Made by a program: the position numbers and the translations under genes
The notes under the pieces: model-generated
Database searches by the model: none
Seen by the model: the letters and a program-made list of their open reading frames with translations, nothing else
Told to the model about the DNA's origin: nothing
In this document: piece by piece, positions 1-4,896 of the stretch
Numbering within the stretch: position 1 is the stretch's first letter
Layout of the letters: the number at the start of each line of letters is the position of its first letter
Origin: Pseudomonadota bacterium
GTDB lineage: Bacteria; Pseudomonadota; Gammaproteobacteria; Steroidobacterales; GCA-2729495
Direction of reading: 5' to 3'
Assembly (NCBI GenBank): GCA_030836925.1
Contig: JAUPLK010000066.1
Span: 1-7,770, forward strand
Length of the DNA stretch: 7,770 bases

Positions 1-130
1 GGAAACGTAACAGCCCCGGGACCCCGGCTGTGCGGAGGGCGAAAGAATAAGGTCTGGGGACGCGGGGGACAACCGGAAATTTGGCCATGGCCGCCTGCGC
101 AGCCTGGGCCCGGGCGCCGTGTTGCCAGCA
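1..130. other. 3' flank of the agmatine deiminase gene, no gene seen
   Basis: No open frame here has a recognisable product or convincing start. The segment is GC-rich. It contains one short inverted repeat (10-31, listed separately) and several GC palindromes such as GGCCATGGCC. The partner gene aguB, often near agmatine deiminase, is not visible; it could lie beyond the left edge. Confidence 0.5.
10..31 (-). terminator. weak terminator-like hairpin after the agmatine deiminase gene
   Basis: ACAGCC at 10-15 pairs with GGCTGT at 26-31, with a GC-rich 10-base interior that can add two more G-C pairs around a bulge. Read on the minus strand the stem is followed by TACGTTTCC, only slightly T-rich. 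It lies about 100 bases past the aguA stop codon. The stem is short and the U-tract poor, so termination is only a possibility. Confidence 0.25.
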
Positions 131-1192
131 TCACTCGGGCGTGACGGGGACCTGCTGGGTCAGGCAATGGAAGGTGCCAAGCCCCACCACGACCTCGCGG
201 CAGTCGAGACTGACAATCCGCCGGCCGGGGAAACAACGGGCGAGAATTGCCGCGGCCTCCTCGTCAGCCGGGCAGTCAAAGGTCGGCAGCAGGACCACCC
301 GGTTGCCCACATAGAAGTTGGCATAACTGGCCGGCAGCCGCTCCGTACCCCGGAAAACGGGTGCCGGCATGGGCAGCTCGATGACGCGCAACGGCCGCCC
401 GTCCGGCAACCGGACCGAGGCCAGACGCGCGCGGTTTTCCTGCAGGGCTGCGTAGTTCGGATCTGCCGGATCTGACTCCATGACGGTGACCACCTGGTCC
501 TCGGCGACGAAGCGGGTCAGGTCGTCGATGTGGCCATCGGTATCGTCGCCCACAATCCCGTCGCCGAGCCAGATCACCTGCTCCACGCCAAAGAAGCCCT
601 TCAGCCGGGCTTCGATGGTCGCCTTGTCGAGTGCAGGATTCCGGTTCTCGTTGAGCAGGCACTGTTCGGTGGTCAGCAACACGCCCTTGCCATTCACCTC
701 GATCGAACCACCCTCAAGCACCATCGGTATGTGCTGTACGGGAATGCCGAGCGCCCCGGCCATACGCCCGGGAATCGCGTTGTCGAGATCGTAGGGCGGG
801 TACTTGCCACCCCAGGCGTTGTATTCGAAATCCAGGGCCAGCAGCGGCGCGCCATCGGCCGCATCGCGTGTCACGAAGATTGCGCCGTGATCCCGGCACC
901 ACGCGTCATTGGTTGGAAACTGATGGAGGACCACGCGCTCCGGCGGCACGCGTCCTGCCAGCAGCTTCTGCACATGGTAACCATGCGCCGCATCGCGAAC
1001 ATTGACGCGCACCAGTTCGCTGCTGGCGAGCGCACCGACTGCCTCGGCCATGGTGCGTTCAACACCCGGCAGGTGCCCCGGCCAGGTATCCGCATTGTGC
1101 GGCCAGGAAATCCAGGTCGCCTGATGCGACGACCACTCGGCCGGCATGCGGTATGCACCGCTGCCGGCTGCGCGCTGCGAGCCCTCTTCCAT
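131..1192 (-). CDS. aguA: agmatine deiminase (agmatine iminohydrolase)
   Basis: A 353-residue cytoplasmic enzyme of the agmatine deiminase/peptidyl-arginine deiminase (PPAD) family. Family members hydrolyse agmatine to N-carbamoylputrescine and ammonia in the arginine-to-putrescine route. Visible landmarks in order: YRMPAEW (14-20), the WISWPHN block (27-33), NDAWCRDHG (95-103), the aromatic FEYNAWGGKYPPYDLDN block (122-138), EGGS (160-163), DDTDGHIDDLTRF with the expected catalytic His221 and Asp223, and the C-terminal FHCLTQQ with the expected nucleophile Cys343. Length fits the family. The glycine run before the catalytic Cys reads GLGTFHC rather than the GGGNIHC form I recall from plant and Pseudomonas enzymes; whether this alters substrate choice is unknown. 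The ATG at 1192 keeps the conserved YRMPAEW; a weak AGAAAG is the only ribosome site. The gene starts 11 bases after the stress-protein stop and is probably co-transcribed with it. Confidence 0.9.
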   Translation of the reverse strand: MEEGSQRAAGSGAYRMPAEWSSHQATWISWPHNADTWPGHLPGVERTMAEAVGALASSELVRVNVRDAAHGYHVQKLLAGRVPPERVVLHQFPTNDAWCRDHGAIFVTRDAADGAPLLALDFEYNAWGGKYPPYDLDNAIPGRMAGALGIPVQHIPMVLEGGSIEVNGKGVLLTTEQCLLNENRNPALDKATIEARLKGFFGVEQVIWLGDGIVGDDTDGHIDDLTRFVAEDQVVTVMESDPADPNYAALQENRARLASVRLPDGRPLRVIELPMPAPVFRGTERLPASYANFYVGNRVVLLPTFDCPADEEAAAILARCFPGRRIVSLDCREVVVGLGTFHCLTQQVPVTPE

Positions 1193-1203
1193 GCGTGCTT
1201 TCT

Positions 1204-1647
1204 TCAGGCGGTGCGGATCGACAATACCGGGCAGGCCGCATGTCGCAGCACAGCCTCGGTGGTGCTGCCAAGGAGCAGATGCTTGACACCGCTGTATCCG
1301 TGCGTGGTCATGATCACCATTTTCGCCTGGTGCGACCCGGCATAGCTGACGATCTCGTCAGCGGGGCGGCCCACCAGCACCGTACCCGTGGCAGTCATGC
1401 CCAGCACGCTGATGCTGTCGCGGACGTAGGCATCGAGACGGGCACGCGCCGAACTGGTGAGTTCCTCGATGGACGGGATGGGCACGGGACCCATGTCCAG
1501 CGTGGCATAGATCTGCGGCTCTTCCACCACATAGAGGCAGTGCACCTCGGCCTTCAGCTGTTCGGCCATCTGCTGCACCCAGCTGATGGCTGATTTCGAC
1601 CGTGGTGAGAAGTCAGTCGGAAATACGATGATGTTTTTGCCGGCCAT
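1204..1647 (-). CDS. universal stress protein, UspA family
   Basis: A single-domain, 147-residue universal stress protein of normal length. The N-terminus IIVFPTDFSPRSKSAI (6-21) is the usual first strand and helix with the conserved Asp12. The C-terminal nucleotide-binding signature is MTTHGYSGVKHLLLGSTTEAV (113-133), fitting the ATP-binding class pattern G-x2-G-x9-G-[S/T], except that the first Gly is Thr, a common variation. CPVL near the C-terminus is the usual last strand. Such proteins are cytoplasmic, often dimeric, and linked to survival under starvation, oxidative or redox stress; the exact role here cannot be read. The ATG has a GGGAG ribosome site 10 bases upstream (1658-1662). It probably heads a two-gene operon with the agmatine deiminase gene. 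Confidence 0.92.
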   Translation of the reverse strand: MAGKNIIVFPTDFSPRSKSAISWVQQMAEQLKAEVHCLYVVEEPQIYATLDMGPVPIPSIEELTSSARARLDAYVRDSISVLGMTATGTVLVGRPADEIVSYAGSHQAKMVIMTTHGYSGVKHLLLGSTTEAVLRHAACPVLSIRTA

Positions 1648-1740
1648 GACTGCGGATCTCCCTGCATGCAGCGTTGATTGACGCCGCCCGGTCCTTATTT
1701 AGCAGCATCTGCCATGCAAGGGAATACGTACAAGCGGATA
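1648..1740 (-). other. leader and promoter region of the stress-protein gene
   Basis: Ninety-three bases between the inverted repeat and the stress-protein start. On the minus strand it holds a TGCTAAATA run (a poor extended -10) without a good -35 at proper spacing, and a perfect 10-bp palindrome CTGCATGCAG (1662-1671) that touches the GGGAG ribosome site. A promoter is expected here if the inverted repeat terminates transcription, but I cannot point to one with confidence. Confidence 0.3.
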
Positions 1741-1770
1741 CTGCATCCGGACCCACCAGTCCGGATGCAG
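1741..1770. terminator. perfect 12-bp inverted repeat downstream of the histidine-rich gene
   Basis: CTGCATCCGGAC (1741-1752) and GTCCGGATGCAG (1759-1770) are exact reverse complements around a 6-base loop. The hairpin begins 14 bases beyond the histidine-rich gene's stop codon, where an intrinsic terminator would sit, and before the stress-protein gene on the same strand. Neither side has a run of T, so it is not a canonical Rho-independent terminator. It may act as a U-less terminator, an RNA 3'-end stabiliser or a protein-binding palindrome. Confidence 0.5.
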
Positions 1771-1784
1771 TGCCGCCGTCGACT

Positions 1785-2120
1785 TCAGTCGTCGTGGTGC
1801 CGTCGGTCGTGTCTCCGGTCGTGTCGCCGGTCGTGCCGCTCGTGATGGCGGGCCTCATGCTTGTCGTACCGGTGATGATGGTGACGATGGTGACGATGCC
1901 GGCCCTCACCCGCCCACCCGGGTCGGCCATATGCCGGCGGTGGTGCATAGCCGTATACCGGAGGGGGATACCAGGCGACCGGTGCGGGATAAAAATGACC
2001 GCCACCCCAGACCATGTCGACCCCGAGCCGGATCGTCGGATCGGAGTGACCCGCCTCGGCCACGGAAGCAAAGGCCAGGCCGGACAAAAGTGCGGTCGCA
2101 AATAGGCTTCTGGGCAACAT
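1785..2120 (-). CDS. small secreted histidine-rich protein of unknown function
   Basis: A 111-residue predicted exported protein. Residues 1-23 form a Sec signal peptide with Arg4, a hydrophobic core and a likely cleavage site VAEA|GH. Residues 24-72 form a short region rich in Gly, Pro and Tyr (WGGGHFYP, WYPPPVYGYAPPPAYG). Residues 74-111 form a highly charged tail with 15 His in 38 residues mixed with Arg and Asp, ending in RRHD repeats. The tail could bind Ni, Zn, Cu or another metal, but low-complexity tails of this kind also occur in periplasmic proteins without known metal roles. I recognise no named family. The ATG has GAGG nine bases upstream. The frame is supported by the signal peptide; a longer overlapping minus frame lacks one. 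It diverges from the HDOD gene and is not clearly in an operon. Confidence 0.72.
   Translation of the reverse strand: MLPRSLFATALLSGLAFASVAEAGHSDPTIRLGVDMVWGGGHFYPAPVAWYPPPVYGYAPPPAYGRPGWAGEGRHRHHRHHHHRYDKHEARHHERHDRRHDRRHDRRHHDD
1803..1838. repeat. three tandem 12-bp repeats coding the RRHD tail
   Basis: Units at 1803-1814, 1815-1826 and 1827-1838 share the core CGGTCGTG and differ at only a few positions. On the minus strand they code the repeated Arg-Arg-His-Asp at the C-terminus of the histidine-rich protein. A second short repeat, GATGGTGAC twice, lies near 1878-1895 in the same tail. The 12-bp period keeps the frame, so unit number could vary without breaking the gene. Confidence 0.75.
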
Positions 2121-2293
2121 GTGAGCGGACCTCGCGGCTGGTGGATGGATGACGGGCTCAGGATATGCAGGGGCACTGAATCAGAGCTGAATCAGATCAA
2201 ACCCTGCAATCCTGAGCGACGCCGCACAGCGCCGCTGCAGCGGAACGGGCAGACTGGCCGGATTCCGTTCCATGTCTGTAAAGGGCAGCCTTG
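2121..2293. promoter_or_regulatory. divergent intergenic region between the histidine-rich and HDOD genes
   Basis: This 173-base gap must contain the promoters for both flanking genes. It holds two CTGAATCAG palindromes (2176-2184 and 2187-2195), a 12-bp palindrome CCGCTGCAGCGG (2232-2243), and a possible leader hairpin in which GGAACGG (2242-2248) pairs with CCGTTCC (2265-2271). I find no clear sigma-70, sigma-54 or sigma-28 promoter in either direction. Confidence 0.5.
2176..2195. promoter_or_regulatory. paired CTGAATCAG palindromes, candidate operator
   Basis: The 9-base palindrome CTGAATCAG occurs twice, its starts 11 bases apart, so both sites face the same side of the helix. The second is followed by ATCAA. 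This is the layout of a tandem operator, placed about 55 bases upstream of the histidine-rich gene start and about 100 upstream of the HDOD start. The regulator is unknown; the resemblance to an FNR half-site is too weak to name it. Confidence 0.35.
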
Positions 2294-3139
2294 ATGAGCG
2301 CCAATGCCGAGCTGTTTGGATTTCTGCAAAAGCTGGTCAACGACATGTATGAGGATCTGGACCTGCCGGGTTTCCCGGATGTCGTGGTCCGCCTGCAGCA
2401 GACCCTGGCCGACGACAAAAGCAGTGCGCGCGACATCGTCCGGCTGGTGAGTTCCGATGCCGCACTCAGCGCCAAACTGCTGCAACTCGCGAATTCGGCC
2501 GCGTTCAAGCCCGGCAATCGTGACATCAGCGATCTGAAGGCAGCCGTCACGGTACTCGGCTTCAGCCTGGTGCGCGGTACCGCCACCTCATTCGCCATGC
2601 GCCAGATGGAGCAACAGGCATGGCTGCTGCCGCTGAAACCGCAGCTGCACCAGATCTGGCAGGAGAGCACGGGCGTCGCTGCGATCTGTTTTGTCGGTGC
2701 CCGTCATATCGCCGGCATGCGGCCCGACGAGGCACTGGCCGCCGGCCTGTTTCACCAGCTGGGCACCCTGTATGTGCTGACCCGCGCACATCGTGAAGGC
2801 ATTGCCATCGGCGACACCAGCGAATGGACCGCAACGATCGCCGACTGGACACCGACGATCGCCCGGGCAATCCTGGAAAACTGGCGGGTACCGGGACATC
2901 TGACCGACGCGGTCGAGCATCAGGACGCGCTGGACAGGGAGAACCCCGGCGAACTCTCTTTGCTGGCAAGGCTGCTGGCCGCAGCGAAGCTCTATCAGCG
3001 GATGCAGGCGCCCCACACTGACCACGCCGAAGCGCAGACGATACTGGCGAATGTGAAGTTCGGGACGCAGCCCTTCATGGAGATGATCGAGTCAGCCCGC
3101 ACCGACATCGAAGCAGTGCGGCGCGTGATCGGCCAGTAG
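2294..3139 (+). CDS. HDOD-domain signalling protein
   Basis: A 281-residue cytoplasmic protein with a single HDOD domain filling most of its length. The signature is visible from LPGFPDVVVRLQQTLADD (24-41) through DIVRLVSSDAALSAKLLQLANSAAF (47-71) to DLKAAVTVLGFSLVRG (80-95), and then the HD-like half. The catalytic pairs of true HD phosphohydrolases are missing: GLFHQLG (151-157) has Gln in place of the Asp after His154, and IWQES (121-125) has Glu where a His is usual. It is therefore probably a non-catalytic binding module, as is typical of HDOD proteins, several of which affect motility or c-di-GMP signalling. The ATG at 2294 is preferred over the TTG just before it, since AAAGGG then sits at a normal 8-base spacing. 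Its TAG stop directly abuts the flgN stop on the other strand. A motility role is inference from position. Confidence 0.87.
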   Translation: MSANAELFGFLQKLVNDMYEDLDLPGFPDVVVRLQQTLADDKSSARDIVRLVSSDAALSAKLLQLANSAAFKPGNRDISDLKAAVTVLGFSLVRGTATSFAMRQMEQQAWLLPLKPQLHQIWQESTGVAAICFVGARHIAGMRPDEALAAGLFHQLGTLYVLTRAHREGIAIGDTSEWTATIADWTPTIARAILENWRVPGHLTDAVEHQDALDRENPGELSLLARLLAAAKLYQRMQAPHTDHAEAQTILANVKFGTQPFMEMIESARTDIEAVRRVIGQ

Positions 3140-3583
3140 TCACCAGGCGGCGAGCGGACCGCGGGACAGCTGCCTGAGTTGCATCGCTGCACCGTCCCGG
3201 CCATAGACATTCACGCCCGGCTGACCGCCGCGCAGTATGCCCAGCGCACCCTCGATCCGCCGACGCTGACTGCGAATCATCAGGCCATTGGCCTCATTCA
3301 ACTGACGGCACTCAATCGCGAGTTGGCGCAACTGTGCCAGTGCAGCCGTGATACCGGCTTGATCGGGATCCCGCTGCAACAGGGCCTGTCGTTGTTGCCC
3401 AAGACTGGCAGCACGCGCCACCGCATCCGCCTTGCTGTTGCTGATGCCGGGCAGGGAACCGACATCCCGGGCGAGCAATGCGGCGCTCTCCCGGCCGAGG
3501 ATTTCCAGCACACCGCGCATGGCGGCCGTTTCCTCGGCGACAATTTCCTGCAGTCGGGCAATCAGGGCTGTCTGGTCGGACAT
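3140..3583 (-). CDS. flgN: flagellar export chaperone FlgN
   Basis: A 147-residue, mostly helical cytoplasmic protein of the FlgN family, the chaperone for hook-filament junction proteins FlgK and FlgL before export. Family traits seen: an N-terminal helix with LQEIVAEETAAMRGVLEIL (11-29), a central heptad-like region, the conserved ECRQLNEANGLMIRSQRRRIEGAL (91-114), and the C-terminal VYGRDG (126-131) used by family members for substrate contact. Length is normal. The ATG lies five bases after the flgM stop and has little Shine-Dalgarno sequence, suggesting translational coupling to flgM. Sequence conservation is modest, as usual for FlgN, but with flgM next to it the call is firm. Confidence 0.88.
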   Translation of the reverse strand: MSDQTALIARLQEIVAEETAAMRGVLEILGRESAALLARDVGSLPGISNSKADAVARAASLGQQRQALLQRDPDQAGITAALAQLRQLAIECRQLNEANGLMIRSQRRRIEGALGILRGGQPGVNVYGRDGAAMQLRQLSRGPLAAW

Positions 3584-3588
3584 GGTGT

Positions 3589-3897
3589 TCAGGTCAGCTC
3601 TCGTTCAAAGCGCAACAGCCGGTCGGCAATACGGTTGGCATCCATCCTGTAGTTGCCTGATTCGACGCGCTGACGGAGGGCGTCGACGCGCGCGCGATCG
3701 ACATCCGGCATACCCGCAAGCCGCGCCTCGACATGTTTGAGACTGGTCGCCGTGTGGGTCAGCTGCACCTCGTCACTGCCGGACGGCGATTCCGATTTGC
3801 GGCTCTGCCGGGCATCCTCGCCACGCTCGATGGCCCGGAGCCGGGTAGACGTTATGTCCACTCCGCCTCGGCCGTAACCGTTGATCTTGTCCGCCAT
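3589..3897 (-). CDS. flgM: anti-sigma-28 factor FlgM
   Basis: A 102-residue FlgM, which binds sigma-28 (FliA) and holds late flagellar genes off until it is exported through the finished hook-basal body. The N-terminal part (1-40) is polar and probably disordered, as required for export. The sigma-binding C-terminal part begins at DEVQLTHTATSLKHVEARL (42-60) and ends with RVDALRQRVESGNYRMDANRIADRLLRFE (70-98), carrying the family's SGxYxxDxxxIAxxLL pattern. Length is typical. The ATG has AGGAG eight bases upstream. A near-consensus sigma-28 promoter lies just upstream (3934-3961), giving the known autoregulatory loop. It is followed after five bases by flgN. Confidence 0.93.
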   Translation of the reverse strand: MADKINGYGRGGVDITSTRLRAIERGEDARQSRKSESPSGSDEVQLTHTATSLKHVEARLAGMPDVDRARVDALRQRVESGNYRMDANRIADRLLRFERELT

Positions 3898-3933
3898 CTG
3901 TCATGCTCCTGAGCAAAATCAGCCCTGCGGTCC

Positions 3934-3961
3934 TTGTCGGCACGGGGGCCGCAAAACTTTA
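3934..3961 (-). promoter_or_regulatory. sigma-28 (FliA) promoter of flgMN
   Basis: On the minus strand the -35 box TAAAGTTT (3961 down to 3954) matches the enterobacterial sigma-28 consensus at all eight bases. The -10 box GCCGACAA (3941 down to 3934) matches GCCGATAA at seven of eight. The spacer is 12 bases, one more than the usual 11. The predicted start of transcription, near 3927, gives a leader of about 30 bases to the flgM ATG. The promoter lies in the 82-base flgA-flgM gap, beginning 18 bases past the flgA stop codon. Confidence 0.82.
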
Positions 3962-3979
3962 GGGCTCCAACTCGATGTA

Positions 3980-4711
3980 TTAACGCAACAGTACCTCGAC
4001 GGTCCGCTCGGAACGGACCACCGCCTGCACGGTCTTGCCGGAAGAGCCATTTTCAACCTCGATCAGCTCACCGAGCGCCCCGTCCGCCATGGCGATGCCG
4101 GACACCCGCACGGCAAAGTTGCCGGCAAGCGCCTCCAGCGTGACCTGCTGGCCACGCCTCACTATCAATGGTGCGTCAAGCTGAGCGGCGCTGACCGGTG
4201 CACCGGCTTCCAGCGACCGCCGCAATCGCTGACCGATCACCTGTGCCGGGTCGGCAAGCGTTCCATAACCGGAAACGCCAGGACCCAGTTTCGCCACGCG
4301 AACGTCACCCGGCGCCAATATCGTGTCACGCGTCAAGCTTCTGGCGGCAACGACCACCTGTCGCGAGGACTGGATCCGCACGGGCAGATAGAGGCGCCAG
4401 GGCCGGTTGCCCGTGCAGCGCACTTCAACGGTCAGCCGCCCGGAAAGGCGGGTACCCGCAGGCAGTACTGCTTGCAGCGGCTCCGCACATCGCGGCAACT
4501 GCAGGCGCGGATCCGGTGAATCCGCCAGCACTGCAATGGTTTCGGCCGTATCTGCAGCCGCGCTGCGCACGGCTTCTGCAGCGGCCTCGCGAATGCTGGC
4601 ATGTGCCTGCCAAAGGCCGGTATCGGCATGCAGTGGCAGGTAAAAAAGCAGCGCGCAGCACAAGACAAGGCTGCGTACAGGGACTGCCGTGTGGCTGCGT
4701 GCGATGGTCAT
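3980..4711 (-). CDS. flgA: flagellar P-ring assembly chaperone FlgA
   Basis: A 243-residue periplasmic chaperone needed to build the FlgI P-ring. Residues 1-29 form a Sec signal peptide: Arg5 and Arg13, then the hydrophobic core LVLCCALLFYLPLHA and a likely cut before Asp30. The N-terminal domain has DPRLQLPRCAEPLQAVLPAGTRL (67-89) with Cys75 and Cys99, typical of FlgA. An SAF-like domain follows (about 119-180, VVVAARSLTRDTILAPGDV). The C-terminal part ends with the family pattern GELIEVENGSSGKTVQAVV (214-232). The ATG at 4711 is chosen because an upstream in-frame TTG (4777) would place 22 polar residues before the signal peptide. No good Shine-Dalgarno precedes the ATG, and a sigma-54-like promoter would start transcription at about 4712, suggesting a leaderless message. 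It is upstream of flgMN on the same strand. Confidence 0.92.
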   Translation of the reverse strand: MTIARSHTAVPVRSLVLCCALLFYLPLHADTGLWQAHASIREAAAEAVRSAAADTAETIAVLADSPDPRLQLPRCAEPLQAVLPAGTRLSGRLTVEVRCTGNRPWRLYLPVRIQSSRQVVVAARSLTRDTILAPGDVRVAKLGPGVSGYGTLADPAQVIGQRLRRSLEAGAPVSAAQLDAPLIVRRGQQVTLEALAGNFAVRVSGIAMADGALGELIEVENGSSGKTVQAVVRSERTVEVLLR

Positions 4712-4722
4712 GGCCTGTGTTT

Positions 4723-4738
4723 TGCAAGAAGCGTGCCG
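4723..4738 (-). promoter_or_regulatory. sigma-54 type promoter facing flgA
   Basis: On the minus strand CGGCAC (4738-4733), five bases, then TTGCA (4727-4723). The invariant GG and GC are present with the exact 10-base spacing, and only the first base of TGGCAC differs. The predicted start of transcription, about 4712, is one base before the flgA ATG. This closeness leaves either a leaderless flgA message or a chance match. Confidence 0.5.
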
Positions 4739-4767
4739 CCTGTTCTGGCCCACGGCAGCCGCTCGCT

Positions 4768-4794
4768 GCGGCAACAAGCTGCCGCCTTAAGGCG
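4768..4794. promoter_or_regulatory. candidate activator (enhancer) site between the two sigma-54 promoters
   Basis: CGCCTTAAGGCG (4783-4794) is a perfect 12-bp palindrome. Overlapping it, GCGGCA (4768-4773) and TGCCGC (4780-4785) form an inverted repeat with a 6-base spacer. Further TGCCGC or TGCCGT copies lie at 4734-4739, 4801-4806 and 4812-4817. The palindrome sits about 70-90 bases upstream of both predicted transcription starts, a usual distance for sigma-54 activator sites. In GC-rich DNA such motifs also arise by chance. Confidence 0.35.
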
Positions 4795-4848
4795 ATGGTT
4801 TGCCGCATCGCTGCCGTATTGCACGCCCCCCGGACCCCTGCGAGGAGC

Positions 4849-4865
4849 TGGCACGTCGCTTGCAT
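4849..4865 (+). promoter_or_regulatory. sigma-54 promoter of flgBCDEF
   Basis: TGGCAC (4849-4854), five bases, TTGCAT (4860-4865): a full match to the -24/-12 consensus, with GG at 4850-4851, GC at 4862-4863 and exactly 10 bases between. The predicted start, near 4875, gives a leader of about 22 bases containing the GGAG ribosome site (4887-4890), six bases before the flgB ATG. Confidence 0.93.
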
Positions 4866-4896
4866 AGACCTCTGCAAAGACTTTGCGGAGAAGCGC

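Larger units (their letters stand above)
4712..4896. promoter_or_regulatory. divergent flgA/flgB control region
   Basis: This 185-base region separates flgA (minus) from flgB (plus). It contains two outward-facing sigma-54 type promoters, one at each end, and between them a 12-bp perfect palindrome and several TGCCGC/GCGGCA half-sites. Sigma-54 promoters need an enhancer-binding activator, in flagellar systems typically FleQ or FleR. I see no recognisable published FleQ consensus or IHF site here. Confidence 0.7.

Noticed and set aside
530..1345. 271-codon plus-strand open frame
   Set aside because: It is antisense to agmatine deiminase and the stress-protein gene, which both have clear family motifs. 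The frame is open because of high GC and has no recognisable product.
1803..1895. Short tandem repeats, considered as a CRISPR-like array
   Set aside because: Units are 9-12 bp with no spacers and code an in-frame His/Arg/Asp tail; nothing resembles a CRISPR repeat or cas gene.
1613..2176. 187-codon minus-strand open frame overlapping the histidine-rich gene
   Set aside because: It is a shifted reading of the same repeats (Thr/Gly/Asp-rich), lacks a signal peptide and runs into the stress-protein coding sequence.
2187..2200. FNR/Anr box next to the CTGAATCAG repeats
   Set aside because: Only one half (TTGAT on the minus strand) fits; the other half reads TTCAG instead of ATCAA.
2294..3139. 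HDOD protein as an active c-di-GMP or nucleotide phosphodiesterase
   Set aside because: The HD pair reads HQ (154-155) and the upstream metal-binding His is Glu, so metal-dependent hydrolysis is unlikely.
4712..4777. flgA starting at the upstream TTG (4777)
   Set aside because: It would add 22 polar residues before the signal peptide and overlap the sigma-54-like promoter; the ATG at 4711 gives a normal signal peptide.
4198..4896. Long in-frame extension upstream of flgB (would give a 367-residue protein)
   Set aside because: It is antisense to flgA, contains no recognisable domain, and passes through the sigma-54 promoter; the FlgB family begins at the ATG at 4897, which has a good ribosome site.
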